Assembly (NCBI GenBank): GCA_029262415.1
Contig: JAJCZL010000078.1
Location: forward strand, 1-64,000
DNA: 64,000 nucleotides
Direction of reading: 5' to 3'
DNA from: Deltaproteobacteria bacterium
GTDB taxonomy: Bacteria > Desulfobacterota > Binatia > UBA1149 > JAJCZL01
Shown one piece after another: positions 1 through 8,957 of the stretch (its first letter is position 1; each line of letters starts with the position of its first letter). A program made the position numbers and the translations under genes. The notes beneath the pieces are model-generated. The model was not told the origin of the DNA. It ran no database searches and saw only the letters and a list, made by a program, of their open reading frames with translations.

Positions 1-300
1 CACGGCAACCTCAGCGTACGGTCCATGCACGCGCTCGCTGCTCGCTCAGATGCGCAGGCAATAGCTGACCTTGATCCTGATCGTAGAGCTTGAACCGCTC
101 GACCGCGCTGATGGCGAGGAGCCGACATCAGCACCGCGACCAAGATGAATCCCGTCGTAGTTCAGCTCATCGGCGCCGCCCCTGGTAATTAGGCGTACGC
201 TTGGACCTCTTGCATAACTCGCTGCTTTGGTTAGACACGGGGGTGGGCTTGGCAAGCGAGCCCAGTTTCCGCCAAAACCGACCGTAACGAGACCCGCCTC
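1..300. other. Left edge, no gene recognised
   Basis: I see no supportable gene here. One minus-strand frame is open across this stretch, but it runs into the flavin reductase gene on the opposite strand, has no recognisable family features and has atypical composition. No clear promoter or Shine-Dalgarno sequence precedes the ATG at 301. Confidence 0.5.
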
Positions 301-786
301 ATGCCGATATCCGCCGACGAGTACCGCCGCCTGATCGGCAACTTTGCCACCGGAGTTACGGTGGTTTCGACGGCGGCCGAGGGCAGGCTGCACGCATTCA
401 CGGCCAACTCTCTGACCTCGGTTTCACTGGATCCGATGCTTCTGTTGGTCTGTGTAGATAAGGGCGCGACCGCGCACGGTGAACTCAAGAACGCCGCTAA
501 GTTCGGCGTGAGCATCCTTTCGGAGGCGCAAGAAGAGATCTCCAACCTGTTCGCTAAATCGGCCGAGCCCGAAGCCGATCGGCTGCGTGGTGTTGATTTC
601 CGCTTAGGGGAGTCCGGCGCGCCGCTGATCGAGGGTGCCATCGCCTCGATCGAGTGCGAGGTCAGCGATCTCCTCGACGGCGGCGACCATACCATCTTTA
701 TCGGCACGGTGATCGGCGGGGCGATCCGCCAGGAAAGTGCCCCGCTGCTTTTTTTCCGCGGCGGCTACCGTCGACTGCGCGACTGA
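301..786 (+). CDS. Flavin reductase-like domain protein
   Basis: A 161-residue protein of the small FMN-binding flavin reductase family (DIM6/NTAB type). These enzymes reduce free FMN or FAD with NAD(P)H, often for a partner monooxygenase. The N-terminal segment YRRLIGNFATGVTVV, the HAFTANSLTSVSLDP stretch that contacts flavin phosphate, and the C-terminal PLLFFRGGYRRL are the family signatures. The length is normal for a stand-alone reductase. No monooxygenase lies beside it, so its partner and substrate are unknown. The neighbour is a convergent VOC gene 16 bases away. Confidence 0.85.
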   Translation: MPISADEYRRLIGNFATGVTVVSTAAEGRLHAFTANSLTSVSLDPMLLLVCVDKGATAHGELKNAAKFGVSILSEAQEEISNLFAKSAEPEADRLRGVDFRLGESGAPLIEGAIASIECEVSDLLDGGDHTIFIGTVIGGAIRQESAPLLFFRGGYRRLRD

Positions 787-802
787 AACACCCGGCGGTG
801 TT

Positions 803-1267
803 CTAGCCGAGCGCGGCGATAATTTCTTCCGGCGCCTGCACGAGTTCGATCAGTACCCCTTCGCCGCCGATGGGGAGTGCTTCGTTGCCCTTGGGGTGGA
901 TGAAGCACACGTTATGGCCGGACGCGCCTTTGCGGATGCCGCCGGGCGTGAAACGCATCCCTTGCCCGCCCAACCACTTGACCGCCGCGTCGAGGTCGTC
1001 GATCCACAAGCCGATGTGATTCAGAGCCGGGTCCTGCACTTTGGGTTTTTTCTCGGGGTCCAGAGGCTGCATGAGGTCGACCTCGACCTTGAATGCGCCT
1101 CTTCCCATCGAGGTTATGTCCTCATCGACGTTCTCGCTTTCGCTTTGGAATTCACTGTCGAGGCTGAGTCCGAGTGTGTCCACCCAGAGTTTGCGCAGGC
1201 GTCCCTTGTCGAGGCCGCCCACGGCGATTTGCTGAATACCGAGTACTTTAAAAGGTCTGTCGCTCAT
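803..1267 (-). CDS. VOC-superfamily (glyoxalase/dioxygenase fold) protein
   Basis: A 154-residue protein of the vicinal oxygen chelate fold, with two beta-alpha-beta-beta-beta modules. The first begins at [14 protein letters not shown], the second at [17 protein letters not shown], and it ends in the metal-ligand-like strand VLIELVQAP. His in the second module and Glu in the last strand could bind metal. The first module has Gln where His is usual, so the full metal site is not certain. The upstream sequence reads gcTAGAGTcccccgccATG with no Shine-Dalgarno, which may mean a leaderless transcript. Substrate is unknown. Confidence 0.8.
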   Translation of the reverse strand: MSDRPFKVLGIQQIAVGGLDKGRLRKLWVDTLGLSLDSEFQSESENVDEDITSMGRGAFKVEVDLMQPLDPEKKPKVQDPALNHIGLWIDDLDAAVKWLGGQGMRFTPGGIRKGASGHNVCFIHPKGNEALPIGGEGVLIELVQAPEEIIAALG

Positions 1268-1309
1268 GGCGGGGGACTCTAGCCACGCTTGGGCAGCATC
1301 TCAACCGCG

Positions 1310-1353
1310 GCGTACCCGCGGCGTACCCGCCGCGTACCCGAAGTGTGCCCGAA
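1310..1353. repeat. Four tandem 11-bp units
   Basis: Four consecutive 11-bp units, gcgtacccgcg, gcgtacccgcc, gcgtacccgaa and gtgtgcccgaa, lie between the divergent VOC and valS genes. The period is close to one DNA turn, so repeated protein sites would face the same side of the helix. It may equally be simple slippage. Confidence 0.7.
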
Positions 1354-1401
1354 GCTGTGGCCGCTTCCAGGCGAACGGCCAACCCCGCGTCCTAGCGTGA
1401 C

Positions 1402-1429
1402 TTTTCACGGAGCAACGGCGTGCTATAGT
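1402..1429 (+). promoter_or_regulatory. Putative valS promoter with very short leader
   Basis: TATAGT at 1424-1429 is a good -10 element. TTTTCA at 1402-1407 is a plausible -35 at a 16-bp spacing. The ATG follows 11 bases after the -10, so transcription would start a few bases before the start codon. There is no Shine-Dalgarno, which suggests a leaderless or near-leaderless mRNA. Confidence 0.45.
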
Positions 1430-1440
1430 CGCGGACCCCG

Positions 1441-4128
1441 ATGGCCGGATACGACCCAAAAAGCTTCGAAGAAAAGTGGTATCAGCAGTGGTCCGAAAGC
1501 GGCGCGTTCGCGCCCGCTCGGCCGACGGACGGCGAGAAAACCTTCTCGATCGTGATTCCTCCGCCCAATGTGACCGGATCGTTGCATATCGGCCACGCGC
1601 TCAACAACACGCTGCAAGACATCCTGGTGCGCTACAAGCGCATGGACGGCTACGCGACTCTGTGGGTGCCCGGCATGGACCACGCCGGCATTGCCACCCA
1701 GAACGTGGTCGAGCGCCAGCTCATGGAAGAGGGCAGCGACCGCCACGGGTTGGGACGTGAGGGGTTCATAGAACGTACCTGGGCCTGGAAGGAACGCTCG
1801 GGCGGCCGCATCACCAAACAGCTGCGTCGTCTGGGGGTCTCGTGCGATTGGAGTCGCGAGCGCTTCACGATGGACGAGGGGCTTTCGAGCGCGGTCCGCG
1901 AGGTCTTTGTTTCGCTATACGAAGAAGGCCTGATCGCGCGCGACCGATATCTTATCAACTGGTGTACGCGCTGTCGCACGGCGTTGTCCGATATCGAGGT
2001 CGAACACGAAGACCGTGCGGGCCATCTGTGGCACCTACGCTATCCGCTCGAAGACGCTAGTGGCTATGTCTCGGTTGCGACCACGCGCCCTGAAACGATG
2101 CTCGGAGACACTGCAGTCGCGGTACACCCCGACGACGAGCGCTACCAAGCCATGGTTGGTAAGAACGTGGTGCTGCCGGCTGTGGGTCGGGTTATCCCGA
2201 TCATCGCCGATACCTACGTCGACGCCTCGTTCGGCTCGGGTGCGGTCAAAATCACCCCGGGGCACGATCCCAACGACTTTGAGATGGGGCAGCGCCACTC
2301 GCTGCCGATGATCTCGGTCATGGATGAAGACGGTACGATGTCGGACGAGGCCGGTGAGTATCGTGGGCTCTCGATCTCGGCGTGTCGCGAAGCGCTAATC
2401 GAGCGCTTCAAAAACGATGCTACGCTGCAACGGACTGAAGAACACGCGCACGCGGTCGGAACCTGTTACCGCTGCCACAGTGTGGTCGAGCCGATGCTCT
2501 CCTTGCAGTGGTTCTTGGCGGTGCGCGCGATGGCCGACGAAACCATCAAGGCGCTCGACGACGGCCGCACGCGTTTTGTACCGGCGCATTGGGAAAAGAC
2601 CTACCGCGGGTGGATCGAGAACATCCGCCCCTGGTGCATATCGCGCCAGCTTTGGTGGGGACACCGGATACCGGCTTGGTATTGCGACTCCTGCGGCGAG
2701 ACCATCGTCGCGCGCGAGGAGCCCGGCGCCTGTATCAAATGTGACGGCGCGCTTCGCCAGGACGAAGACGTCCTCGACACCTGGTTCTCCTCGGCGCTTT
2801 GGCCTTTCTCGACCATGGGCTGGCCGCAGAAGAGCGAAGATCTCTCGCGCTTTTACCCGACCAGCACCTTGGTGACGGGCTTCGATATTATCTTCTTTTG
2901 GGTCGCGCGAATGATGATGATGGGTATTAAGTTCATGGGCGAGGTGCCCTTCAGCGACATCTACATTCATGCTCTGGTCCGCGATGAGAACGGGCAGAAG
3001 ATGTCGAAGTCCAAGGGCAACGTAATCGACCCGTTGGAGATCGTCGACAAGTACGGTGCCGACGCGATGCGATTCACACTGGCCGCGTTTGCGGCAATGG
3101 GTCGCGACATCAAGCTCTCCGAAGACCGCATCGCCGGATACCGGAACTTCATCAACAAGATCTGGAACGCCGCGCGTTTCGTCGCGATGAAAACGGTTAG
3201 CGATGGGGAGGCCGGCATCGATGGGGGCACCGCTAGGGCGCCGGATGCCTCATGCGCGATGCCTACTGAGCCCAAGCTGGTCTCCTCGCGCTGGATCCGC
3301 TCGCGGCTTGCCGCCGCGATCGACGACGTACGCGAGGCCATGGACGCTTACCGCTTCAACGATGTGGCTTCGCGTCTGTATCAGTTCACCTGGCACGAGT
3401 TCTGCGACTGGTACATTGAGATCTCGAAAATCGAAATTGATGCCGGCGGTGAGGGGGCAGACGAGGCGCGCCGAATGCTCGTCGCGGTCTTGGAGCAGCT
3501 GTTGCGCCTTATCCATCCGGTCATTCCTTTCGTGACCGAGGAGATTTGGCAGTCCTTGCCCACCAAGGGGCGCGCTGAGGGTATGCTGATGGCCGCGCAG
3601 TATCCGACCGCGCAACCCGACTGGCGCGACACGGCTGCGGACGCAGAAATGGAGACCCTGATCGACGTGGTTCGGTCGGTCCGTAATATTCGCGCAGAGA
3701 TGAACCTGGCACCGAAAATCGAACTCGACCTTCGTTTGGGAGAGTCCGGCGCGAGCCGCGAGGTGGGCGCGCGCGTCCGTGCGAACGAAGCAATGATCCG
3801 CCGGCTGGCGCGTGTCGGTGCGATAGATTACGGAGGCGTCCCACCGCGCGGTTGCGCGACCGCGATTGCGGCCGGTGCGGAGCTTTTCGTGCCGGTTGCC
3901 GGTCACGTCGACTTGTCGGCCGAAGTCGATCGCTTGCGTCGAGAGATCTCGCGCGTAGACAAAGAGTCGGAGCAATTGAAGAAAAAACTCGATAACCCCG
4001 CATTTCTGGCGAAAGCGCCGGATGACGTTGTAGAGAAGGGTCGCGCACGTGCGCGGGCCGCAGACGAAGAACGTGCCACGCTGGCGCAGAGCTTGGCACG
4101 TTTTGAGGCACTGGGAGCCGATGGCTGA
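1441..4128 (+). CDS. valS: Valyl-tRNA synthetase
   Basis: An 895-residue class I synthetase that charges tRNA(Val) with valine in the cytoplasm. Near residue 40 the PPPNVTGSLHIGHA segment carries the HIGH motif, and DENGQKMSKSKGN near residue 520 carries KMSKS. The CP1 editing domain lies between them (TTRPETMLGDTAVAVHP). The C-terminal coiled coil (VDRLRREISRVDKE onward, about 830-890) is the ValRS arm that holds tRNA. A zinc-type CRWC/CDSC-like pair is visible near residues 330-430. Length is normal. Its stop overlaps the nadC start, so the two genes are cotranscribed. Confidence 0.97.
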   Translation: MAGYDPKSFEEKWYQQWSESGAFAPARPTDGEKTFSIVIPPPNVTGSLHIGHALNNTLQDILVRYKRMDGYATLWVPGMDHAGIATQNVVERQLMEEGSDRHGLGREGFIERTWAWKERSGGRITKQLRRLGVSCDWSRERFTMDEGLSSAVREVFVSLYEEGLIARDRYLINWCTRCRTALSDIEVEHEDRAGHLWHLRYPLEDASGYVSVATTRPETMLGDTAVAVHPDDERYQAMVGKNVVLPAVGRVIPIIADTYVDASFGSGAVKITPGHDPNDFEMGQRHSLPMISVMDEDGTMSDEAGEYRGLSISACREALIERFKNDATLQRTEEHAHAVGTCYRCHSVVEPMLSLQWFLAVRAMADETIKALDDGRTRFVPAHWEKTYRGWIENIRPWCISRQLWWGHRIPAWYCDSCGETIVAREEPGACIKCDGALRQDEDVLDTWFSSALWPFSTMGWPQKSEDLSRFYPTSTLVTGFDIIFFWVARMMMMGIKFMGEVPFSDIYIHALVRDENGQKMSKSKGNVIDPLEIVDKYGADAMRFTLAAFAAMGRDIKLSEDRIAGYRNFINKIWNAARFVAMKTVSDGEAGIDGGTARAPDASCAMPTEPKLVSSRWIRSRLAAAIDDVREAMDAYRFNDVASRLYQFTWHEFCDWYIEISKIEIDAGGEGADEARRMLVAVLEQLLRLIHPVIPFVTEEIWQSLPTKGRAEGMLMAAQYPTAQPDWRDTAADAEMETLIDVVRSVRNIRAEMNLAPKIELDLRLGESGASREVGARVRANEAMIRRLARVGAIDYGGVPPRGCATAIAAGAELFVPVAGHVDLSAEVDRLRREISRVDKESEQLKKKLDNPAFLAKAPDDVVEKGRARARAADEERATLAQSLARFEALGADG

Positions 4129-5011
4129 CCTTGCTTTTCCGGCCGCAGATCACGGCATCATGGCGATCGTGCGCCAGGCGATCGCGGAGGATCTCGGCGC
4201 CGGCGATCTGACCACGCTGAACGTCGTGCGTGCCGAGCGGCGCGCCGAAGCCCGCATCGTCTCCCGTCACGACCTGGTCGTGTGTGGCTTGCCACTCTTT
4301 CCGATGATCGTCACCGCACTGCTCGAGCGGGAAAAACCCGACGAAGAGGCCGACAGCCTGGCGATGGTCAAGTCGCTCAAGGACGGTGCGCACGCGACGC
4401 GTGATGAGACGGTGTGTAGCGTGCGGGGCAGCGCGCGCGCGTTGCTGAGTTTCGAACGTATCTTCTTGAATTTTCTCGCCAAGCTCTCCGGCATCGCGAC
4501 ACTGACGGCAGCCTACGTTGATGAGGTCACCAAGGCCGGCGCGCGCACACGTATCCTGGATACTCGTAAGACGACGCCCGGGTACCGGCTTCTCGAAAAG
4601 TACGCTGTGCGTGCCGGTGGCGGGACCAACCACCGCATGGGTTTGTTCGATGGTGTGCTGATCAAGGACAACCACATCGCCATCGCGGGTGGAGTATTCG
4701 CTGCGCTCAAGGCTGCTAAGGTCGGCACCAATCCGCGCGTCCAGATCGAAGTAGAGTGCGATACGATGGCGCAGGTCGAGGAAGCCCTGCGCAACGGTGC
4801 ACGTGCGATCCTTTTGGACAACTTTACTCCGGCGAAAGTGCAAGAGGCCGCAAAAGTGATCAACGGCAAGGCTCGCATCGAAGTATCCGGCGGTGTCACC
4901 TTGGAGTTGATTCAGGCCTATGCGCGCGCCGGAGCCGATGACATCTCGGTAGGACGCCTGACCCACTCGGCCCCGGCGGCAGACTTGAGCATGGAGTTGG
5001 TGCTGAAATGA
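4121..5011 (+). CDS. nadC: Nicotinate-nucleotide pyrophosphorylase (carboxylating)
   Basis: A 296-residue quinolinate phosphoribosyltransferase that converts quinolinate and PRPP to nicotinate mononucleotide in de novo NAD synthesis. Visible motifs are EDLGAGDLTT near the N-terminus, ILDTRKTTPGYR, the RAGGGTNHRMGLFDGVLIKDNH substrate region, IEVEC, and the C-terminal SGGVT phosphate loop. I chose the ATG at 4121, which overlaps the valS stop by eight bases, over an in-frame start upstream inside valS because alignment with the family begins here. nadA and nadB are not in the window. Confidence 0.96.
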   Translation: MADLAFPAADHGIMAIVRQAIAEDLGAGDLTTLNVVRAERRAEARIVSRHDLVVCGLPLFPMIVTALLEREKPDEEADSLAMVKSLKDGAHATRDETVCSVRGSARALLSFERIFLNFLAKLSGIATLTAAYVDEVTKAGARTRILDTRKTTPGYRLLEKYAVRAGGGTNHRMGLFDGVLIKDNHIAIAGGVFAALKAAKVGTNPRVQIEVECDTMAQVEEALRNGARAILLDNFTPAKVQEAAKVINGKARIEVSGGVTLELIQAYARAGADDISVGRLTHSAPAADLSMELVLK

Positions 5012-5997
5012 CCGCTATCCGTCGGAGCATCGCCGCCGTGCTCCGGGAATCAGGCGACTATGTTTCAGGCGAAAAACTGGCAGGCGAGTTCGGCGTTTCA
5101 CGCGCCGCGGTTTGGAAGCACATCGAAGCGCTCAAGCGCGACGGATATTCAATCGAGTCGGGGCACGCGCGGGGCTACAAGTTGGTCGGAACTCCTGACC
5201 GTCTCGATCGTGCCGTCGCAGCGCTGGCCGGCACCGACGGTAGCGTCGGCGCCGGCGCGGTGTACAAGACCACGACGGCTTCGACAAACACCGACGCGAT
5301 GGCGTTGGGAAGCGCGGGCAAGCCTCATGGAACTATTGTGGTCGCCGAAGAGCAGACCGCAGGTCGTGGCCGATTAGGCCGGACGTGGGAGTCGGCGCGC
5401 GGGGTGAACCTCTATCTTTCGATCCTCTTGAGGCCGGATATTGCTCCAGCTCTTGCCCCGCAACTTTCTTTGCTGGCGGGGGTGGCCGTCGCCGCAGCGC
5501 TCGAGAAGCTGGGAGTGGCGGCGCACATCAAATGGCCGAACGACATCGTTGTCGGCGGTCGTAAACTGTGCGGTATTTTGACCGAGATCGCCGCCGAGAC
5601 CGACCGCGTCCAGCACGTAGTGGTTGGTATCGGAGTGAACCTGAATGCAAGCGGCGAACACTTTCCCGAGGAACTGCGTGCGAAGGCCACCTCGGTCAAG
5701 TTGGAGACAGGGATTGTTGTCAACCGCGGTGCGTTTCTTCAGGATCTGCTGCGCATATTCGATCAACTCTACTCGCTGTATGAGCGTGACGGCTTTGCGG
5801 CGATTGCTCCCGGTTGGGAGCGCAGGTGTTTCATGACCGGTCGACGCGTCGATGTCGACGGTGTGGGAGGTGGAAAAAGCTTGAGCGGCACCTGTATGGG
5901 TATCGACGCTGAGGGAGCGCTGCTGGTCGATGTGGGCGAGGCGCAACCCGTTCGCATCATTGCGGGCGACGTGACGCTGCAAGGATCGTACGCATGA
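5008..5997 (+). CDS. birA: Biotin--[acetyl-CoA-carboxylase] ligase, probably bifunctional repressor
   Basis: A 329-residue protein with an N-terminal winged helix of about 60 residues (EKLAGEFGVSRAAVWKHIEALKRDG) and a biotin ligase domain. The ligase carries the biotinyl-AMP loop GRGRLGRTW, KWPNDIVVGGRKLCGIL, and a C-terminal SH3-like domain. It attaches biotin to carboxylase carrier domains. The retained DNA-binding domain suggests it also represses biotin genes, though no bio operon is visible. Start overlaps the nadC stop by four bases (ATGA). Confidence 0.95.
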   Translation: MTAIRRSIAAVLRESGDYVSGEKLAGEFGVSRAAVWKHIEALKRDGYSIESGHARGYKLVGTPDRLDRAVAALAGTDGSVGAGAVYKTTTASTNTDAMALGSAGKPHGTIVVAEEQTAGRGRLGRTWESARGVNLYLSILLRPDIAPALAPQLSLLAGVAVAAALEKLGVAAHIKWPNDIVVGGRKLCGILTEIAAETDRVQHVVVGIGVNLNASGEHFPEELRAKATSVKLETGIVVNRGAFLQDLLRIFDQLYSLYERDGFAAIAPGWERRCFMTGRRVDVDGVGGGKSLSGTCMGIDAEGALLVDVGEAQPVRIIAGDVTLQGSYA

Positions 5998-6809
5998 ACG
6001 CGACGGCGGATACCACTGTGAGCAGGTCCGCCGGGCTGCTGATGGCGATTGACGTCGGCAATACCCACACCGTTATTGGTTTGTTTCAGGGCAAGAAGCT
6101 CGTCCGCCATTGGCGGATTGTCACCGAGGCCGGACGCACTGCGGACGAATACGGCATGTTGATGTGGAACCTATATCACGCCGCGGAGATCCCGGAGCCG
6201 AATGTCTCGGCTATCGCCGTGTCCTGCGTGGTCCCACCGATGCTCGCGACGGTGGAAGAACTGTGTGCAACCTATTTCAAAATCGACCCACTCGTTGTCG
6301 GGCCGGGGATCAAAACCGGCATGCCGATTCTTTACGACAATCCGCGTGAGATCGGCGCCGACCGCATCGTGAACGCGATTGCTGCCTATGCGCGAACCAA
6401 AACCACGACGATAGTCGTCGATTTCGGCACCGCTACGACCTTCGATTTTGTCAGTGCGAAAGGCGAGTATGTCGGCGGTGTTATCGTTCCCGGCATTGGG
6501 ATATCGCTGGATGCCCTGTATTTGCGCACCGCACGTCTGCCCCGTGTCGAACTGGTTCGGCCCCGCCGTGTTGTAGGACGCAACACCGTCAACGCGATCC
6601 AGTCCGGCGTAATCTATGGATACGTTGCAATGGTCGATGGTCTGGTGCGCAAGATAGAGGACGAAGAGGGAGTTGAGGCGCAAGTGCTTGCAACAGGTGG
6701 CCTGGCCTCTTTAATTGCGTCGGACTCGCAAAGGATTCGTGAAGTGGATGAATTTTTGACCCTGGAGGGGCTACGTTTGGTCTACGAGCGTAATCCCCAC
6801 GGGCAGTAG
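5994..6809 (+). CDS. coaX: Type III pantothenate kinase
   Basis: A 271-residue kinase that phosphorylates pantothenate, the first step of coenzyme A synthesis. It has the ASKHA-fold motifs AIDVGNTHTVIGLF (phosphate loop), an IGADRIVNAIAAY segment holding the catalytic Asp, DFGTATTFDFV and the GGVIVPGIGIS loop. Type III enzymes are not inhibited by CoA. The gene overlaps birA by four bases; the birA-coaX pairing is common in bacteria. Confidence 0.96.
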   Translation: MNATADTTVSRSAGLLMAIDVGNTHTVIGLFQGKKLVRHWRIVTEAGRTADEYGMLMWNLYHAAEIPEPNVSAIAVSCVVPPMLATVEELCATYFKIDPLVVGPGIKTGMPILYDNPREIGADRIVNAIAAYARTKTTTIVVDFGTATTFDFVSAKGEYVGGVIVPGIGISLDALYLRTARLPRVELVRPRRVVGRNTVNAIQSGVIYGYVAMVDGLVRKIEDEEGVEAQVLATGGLASLIASDSQRIREVDEFLTLEGLRLVYERNPHGQ

Positions 6810-6822
6810 TAGGGAGGAAAAC

Positions 6823-8898
6823 GTGGCTCAAGAACCTTCCAGGATCAGGACCGTCGCTATCGCCGGTCAAGGCGGTGTTGGTAAGACGTCGGTGGCCGAT
6901 GCGCTCGCGTTTGTCGCCGGTGCGAACAACCGGCTCGGCCGGGTCGAAGATGGCTCTTCGCTTTTCGACGTCGAACCGGAGGAGATCGCGCGCCATTGTT
7001 CTATCACCAGTTCGATCCTGACGCTGGGTTGGGACAAAAACCAAATCACTGTCATCGATACTCCGGGGCAGGGGAATTTCGTCAACGACACCCGCTCTGC
7101 GCTGCGTGGCGCTTCGGCGCTTGTCTTTGTCGTTGATGCGTCCGCGGCGCTTCGTGCCGAGTCGGTGAAGGTTTGGGAGTGGGCGAAAGAAGAAGGTCTC
7201 CCTGCGCTGATCTTTGTCAACAAATTGGATAAGGCTGAAACCGACCTCGACGGACTTCTCGCCTCGCTGCACGACCAGCTCGGCCTGCGCGCCGTGCAGG
7301 TCCAGGTGCCGATTGGTGCGGGTGAGGGGTTCGTCGGTGTGGTCGATGTGTTTTCCGGCAAGGCCCACATCTACGACGGTGAGTCCGGCGAGTACGCGAG
7401 TTCTGAGGCCAGCGGCGCCGCAGCGGCAGCAGCCGAAGAGATCCGCGCAACGCTTATGGAGGACGCCGCGGAAGGTGACGATGAGTTGCTCGAGAGTTAT
7501 CTGGAGAAGGGCGAACTCGGTGTCGATGACATGCGCAAAGGGCTGCGTGCTGGGATCACCGCGCGCACCTATGCTCCGGTACTCTTAGGGGCAGCATCGC
7601 AGTGTATCGGCGTCGCCGAGCTTCTCGACGCCGTGGCTGAACTCTTGCCGTCCCCAGCCGAACGGCATACCGAGCAGGCGACCGATGTGCACGGCGAAGC
7701 GGTTGAGATCGCGCCGGATCCCTCGGCGCCGTTTACCGGGTTCGTGTTCAAGACCATCGTTGATCCTCACGCCGGCCAACTCTCGGTATTCCGCGTTCTT
7801 TCGGGGACGGTTAACAGCACCACCAACGTTCACAACACAGTTACGCGTGGGAAAGAGCGCTTGGGTCATATCCTCCAGTTGCAGGGGGCCAAGACCAAGG
7901 AAGTCGACAGTGCGACGGTTGGTGAGATTGTCGCCGTTGCAAAGTTGAAAGGTACTCATCGAGGGCAGACCTTAGCGGACGCGTCTGTTGATGACGTTGT
8001 GCGTCCATTCGCCGAATTCTCCCCGGTCATCTCCTTTGCGATCGAAGCGAAGAAACGTGGCGAAGAAGACAAGGCGATGCAGGGGCTTAACAAACTCACC
8101 GAAGAGGACGCCGCTCTTCGTGTGGAACGCGACGAAACCACCGGCGAGATTCTGTTGTCGGGTGCAGGGCAGCTGCACGTCGAAGTTGCATGCGAGAAGC
8201 TCACCCGCAAGTACGGGGTTGAGGTGGTGCTCAAGGCGCCGAAGGTCCCTTACCGCGAGACCATTCGCAAGGCCGTCAAGGCCCATGGTCGGCTAAAAAA
8301 ACAATCCGGCGGTCATGGACAGTTCGCCGATTGTCACATTGAGGTCGAGCCGCTTGTTCGCGGCGGTGGCTTCGAGTTTGTTGACAAAATCGTCGGCGGT
8401 ACGATTCCGCGCGGCTTCATCCCCGCGGTCGAAAAAGGTGTGCGCGAGGCGATGAAGCAGGGCACGCTGGCAGGCTTTCCTGTGGTGGACGTTCGAGTGA
8501 CGCTTTACGACGGACAATACCACGATGTCGATTCATCGGAGATGGCGTTCAAGGTCGCAGGATCGATGGCATTCAGGGAAGCCCTGGAGCAGGGCCACGC
8601 GGTGTTGCTCGAACCGATTGTCTCGATGGGGATAACCTCTCCTGACGATTGTATGGGTGACGTCATGGGCGACCTCAACGCACGGCGGGGTAAAGTCGAG
8701 GGCATGGAACGGGTCGGCCTCAACGAGGTGATCAAGGCTAAGGTGCCGATGTCCGAAGTACTGCGATACGCGCCCGATCTAACCAGTCTGACAAGCGGGC
8801 GCGGGGCTTTCGAAATGGGGTTCTCCCACTACGAGCCGGTCCCCGATCACCTGGTTGCGAAATTGGTCGAAAGCTCCGGCAAGGCCAAAGAAGGGTAG
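6823..8898 (+). CDS. Elongation factor G paralogue (EF-G-like GTPase)
   Basis: A 691-residue five-domain translational GTPase, GTG start, with Shine-Dalgarno AGGGAGGA at 6811-6818. G1 is GQGGVGKT (residues 15-22) and G4 is NKLD (133-136). Domain IV has KKQSGGHGQF, and domain V has MGDLNARRGKVEGM and LTSLTSGRGAFEM. The G3 motif is DTPGQGNF: Gln83 replaces the catalytic His that EF-G uses (DTPGHVDF). Switch I also deviates, with HCSITSS for RGITI. It is therefore not the housekeeping fusA and belongs with FusA2-type paralogues. It may hydrolyse GTP slowly or act in ribosome rescue, recycling or stress. It follows coaX closely and is probably cotranscribed. Confidence 0.85.
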   Translation: MAQEPSRIRTVAIAGQGGVGKTSVADALAFVAGANNRLGRVEDGSSLFDVEPEEIARHCSITSSILTLGWDKNQITVIDTPGQGNFVNDTRSALRGASALVFVVDASAALRAESVKVWEWAKEEGLPALIFVNKLDKAETDLDGLLASLHDQLGLRAVQVQVPIGAGEGFVGVVDVFSGKAHIYDGESGEYASSEASGAAAAAAEEIRATLMEDAAEGDDELLESYLEKGELGVDDMRKGLRAGITARTYAPVLLGAASQCIGVAELLDAVAELLPSPAERHTEQATDVHGEAVEIAPDPSAPFTGFVFKTIVDPHAGQLSVFRVLSGTVNSTTNVHNTVTRGKERLGHILQLQGAKTKEVDSATVGEIVAVAKLKGTHRGQTLADASVDDVVRPFAEFSPVISFAIEAKKRGEEDKAMQGLNKLTEEDAALRVERDETTGEILLSGAGQLHVEVACEKLTRKYGVEVVLKAPKVPYRETIRKAVKAHGRLKKQSGGHGQFADCHIEVEPLVRGGGFEFVDKIVGGTIPRGFIPAVEKGVREAMKQGTLAGFPVVDVRVTLYDGQYHDVDSSEMAFKVAGSMAFREALEQGHAVLLEPIVSMGITSPDDCMGDVMGDLNARRGKVEGMERVGLNEVIKAKVPMSEVLRYAPDLTSLTSGRGAFEMGFSHYEPVPDHLVAKLVESSGKAKEG

Positions 8899-8941
8899 GC
8901 CGCAGGCGCCCTGCGCCTTTCTAAGACATGCAGGGGTGTTC

Positions 8942-8947
8942 TATACT
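8942..8947 (+). promoter_or_regulatory. Putative -10 element for the peroxidase gene
   Basis: TATACT lies 10 bases before the ATG at 8958 and no Shine-Dalgarno is present in between. No convincing -35 is seen at the expected distance. The spacing resembles that before valS. Confidence 0.35.
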
Positions 8948-8957
8948 CGCCGCGCCT

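Noticed and set aside
3521-4966. 481-codon minus-strand frame over valS and nadC
   Set aside because: It crosses two clear genes on the plus strand and matches no family; a shadow of high-GC codon use.
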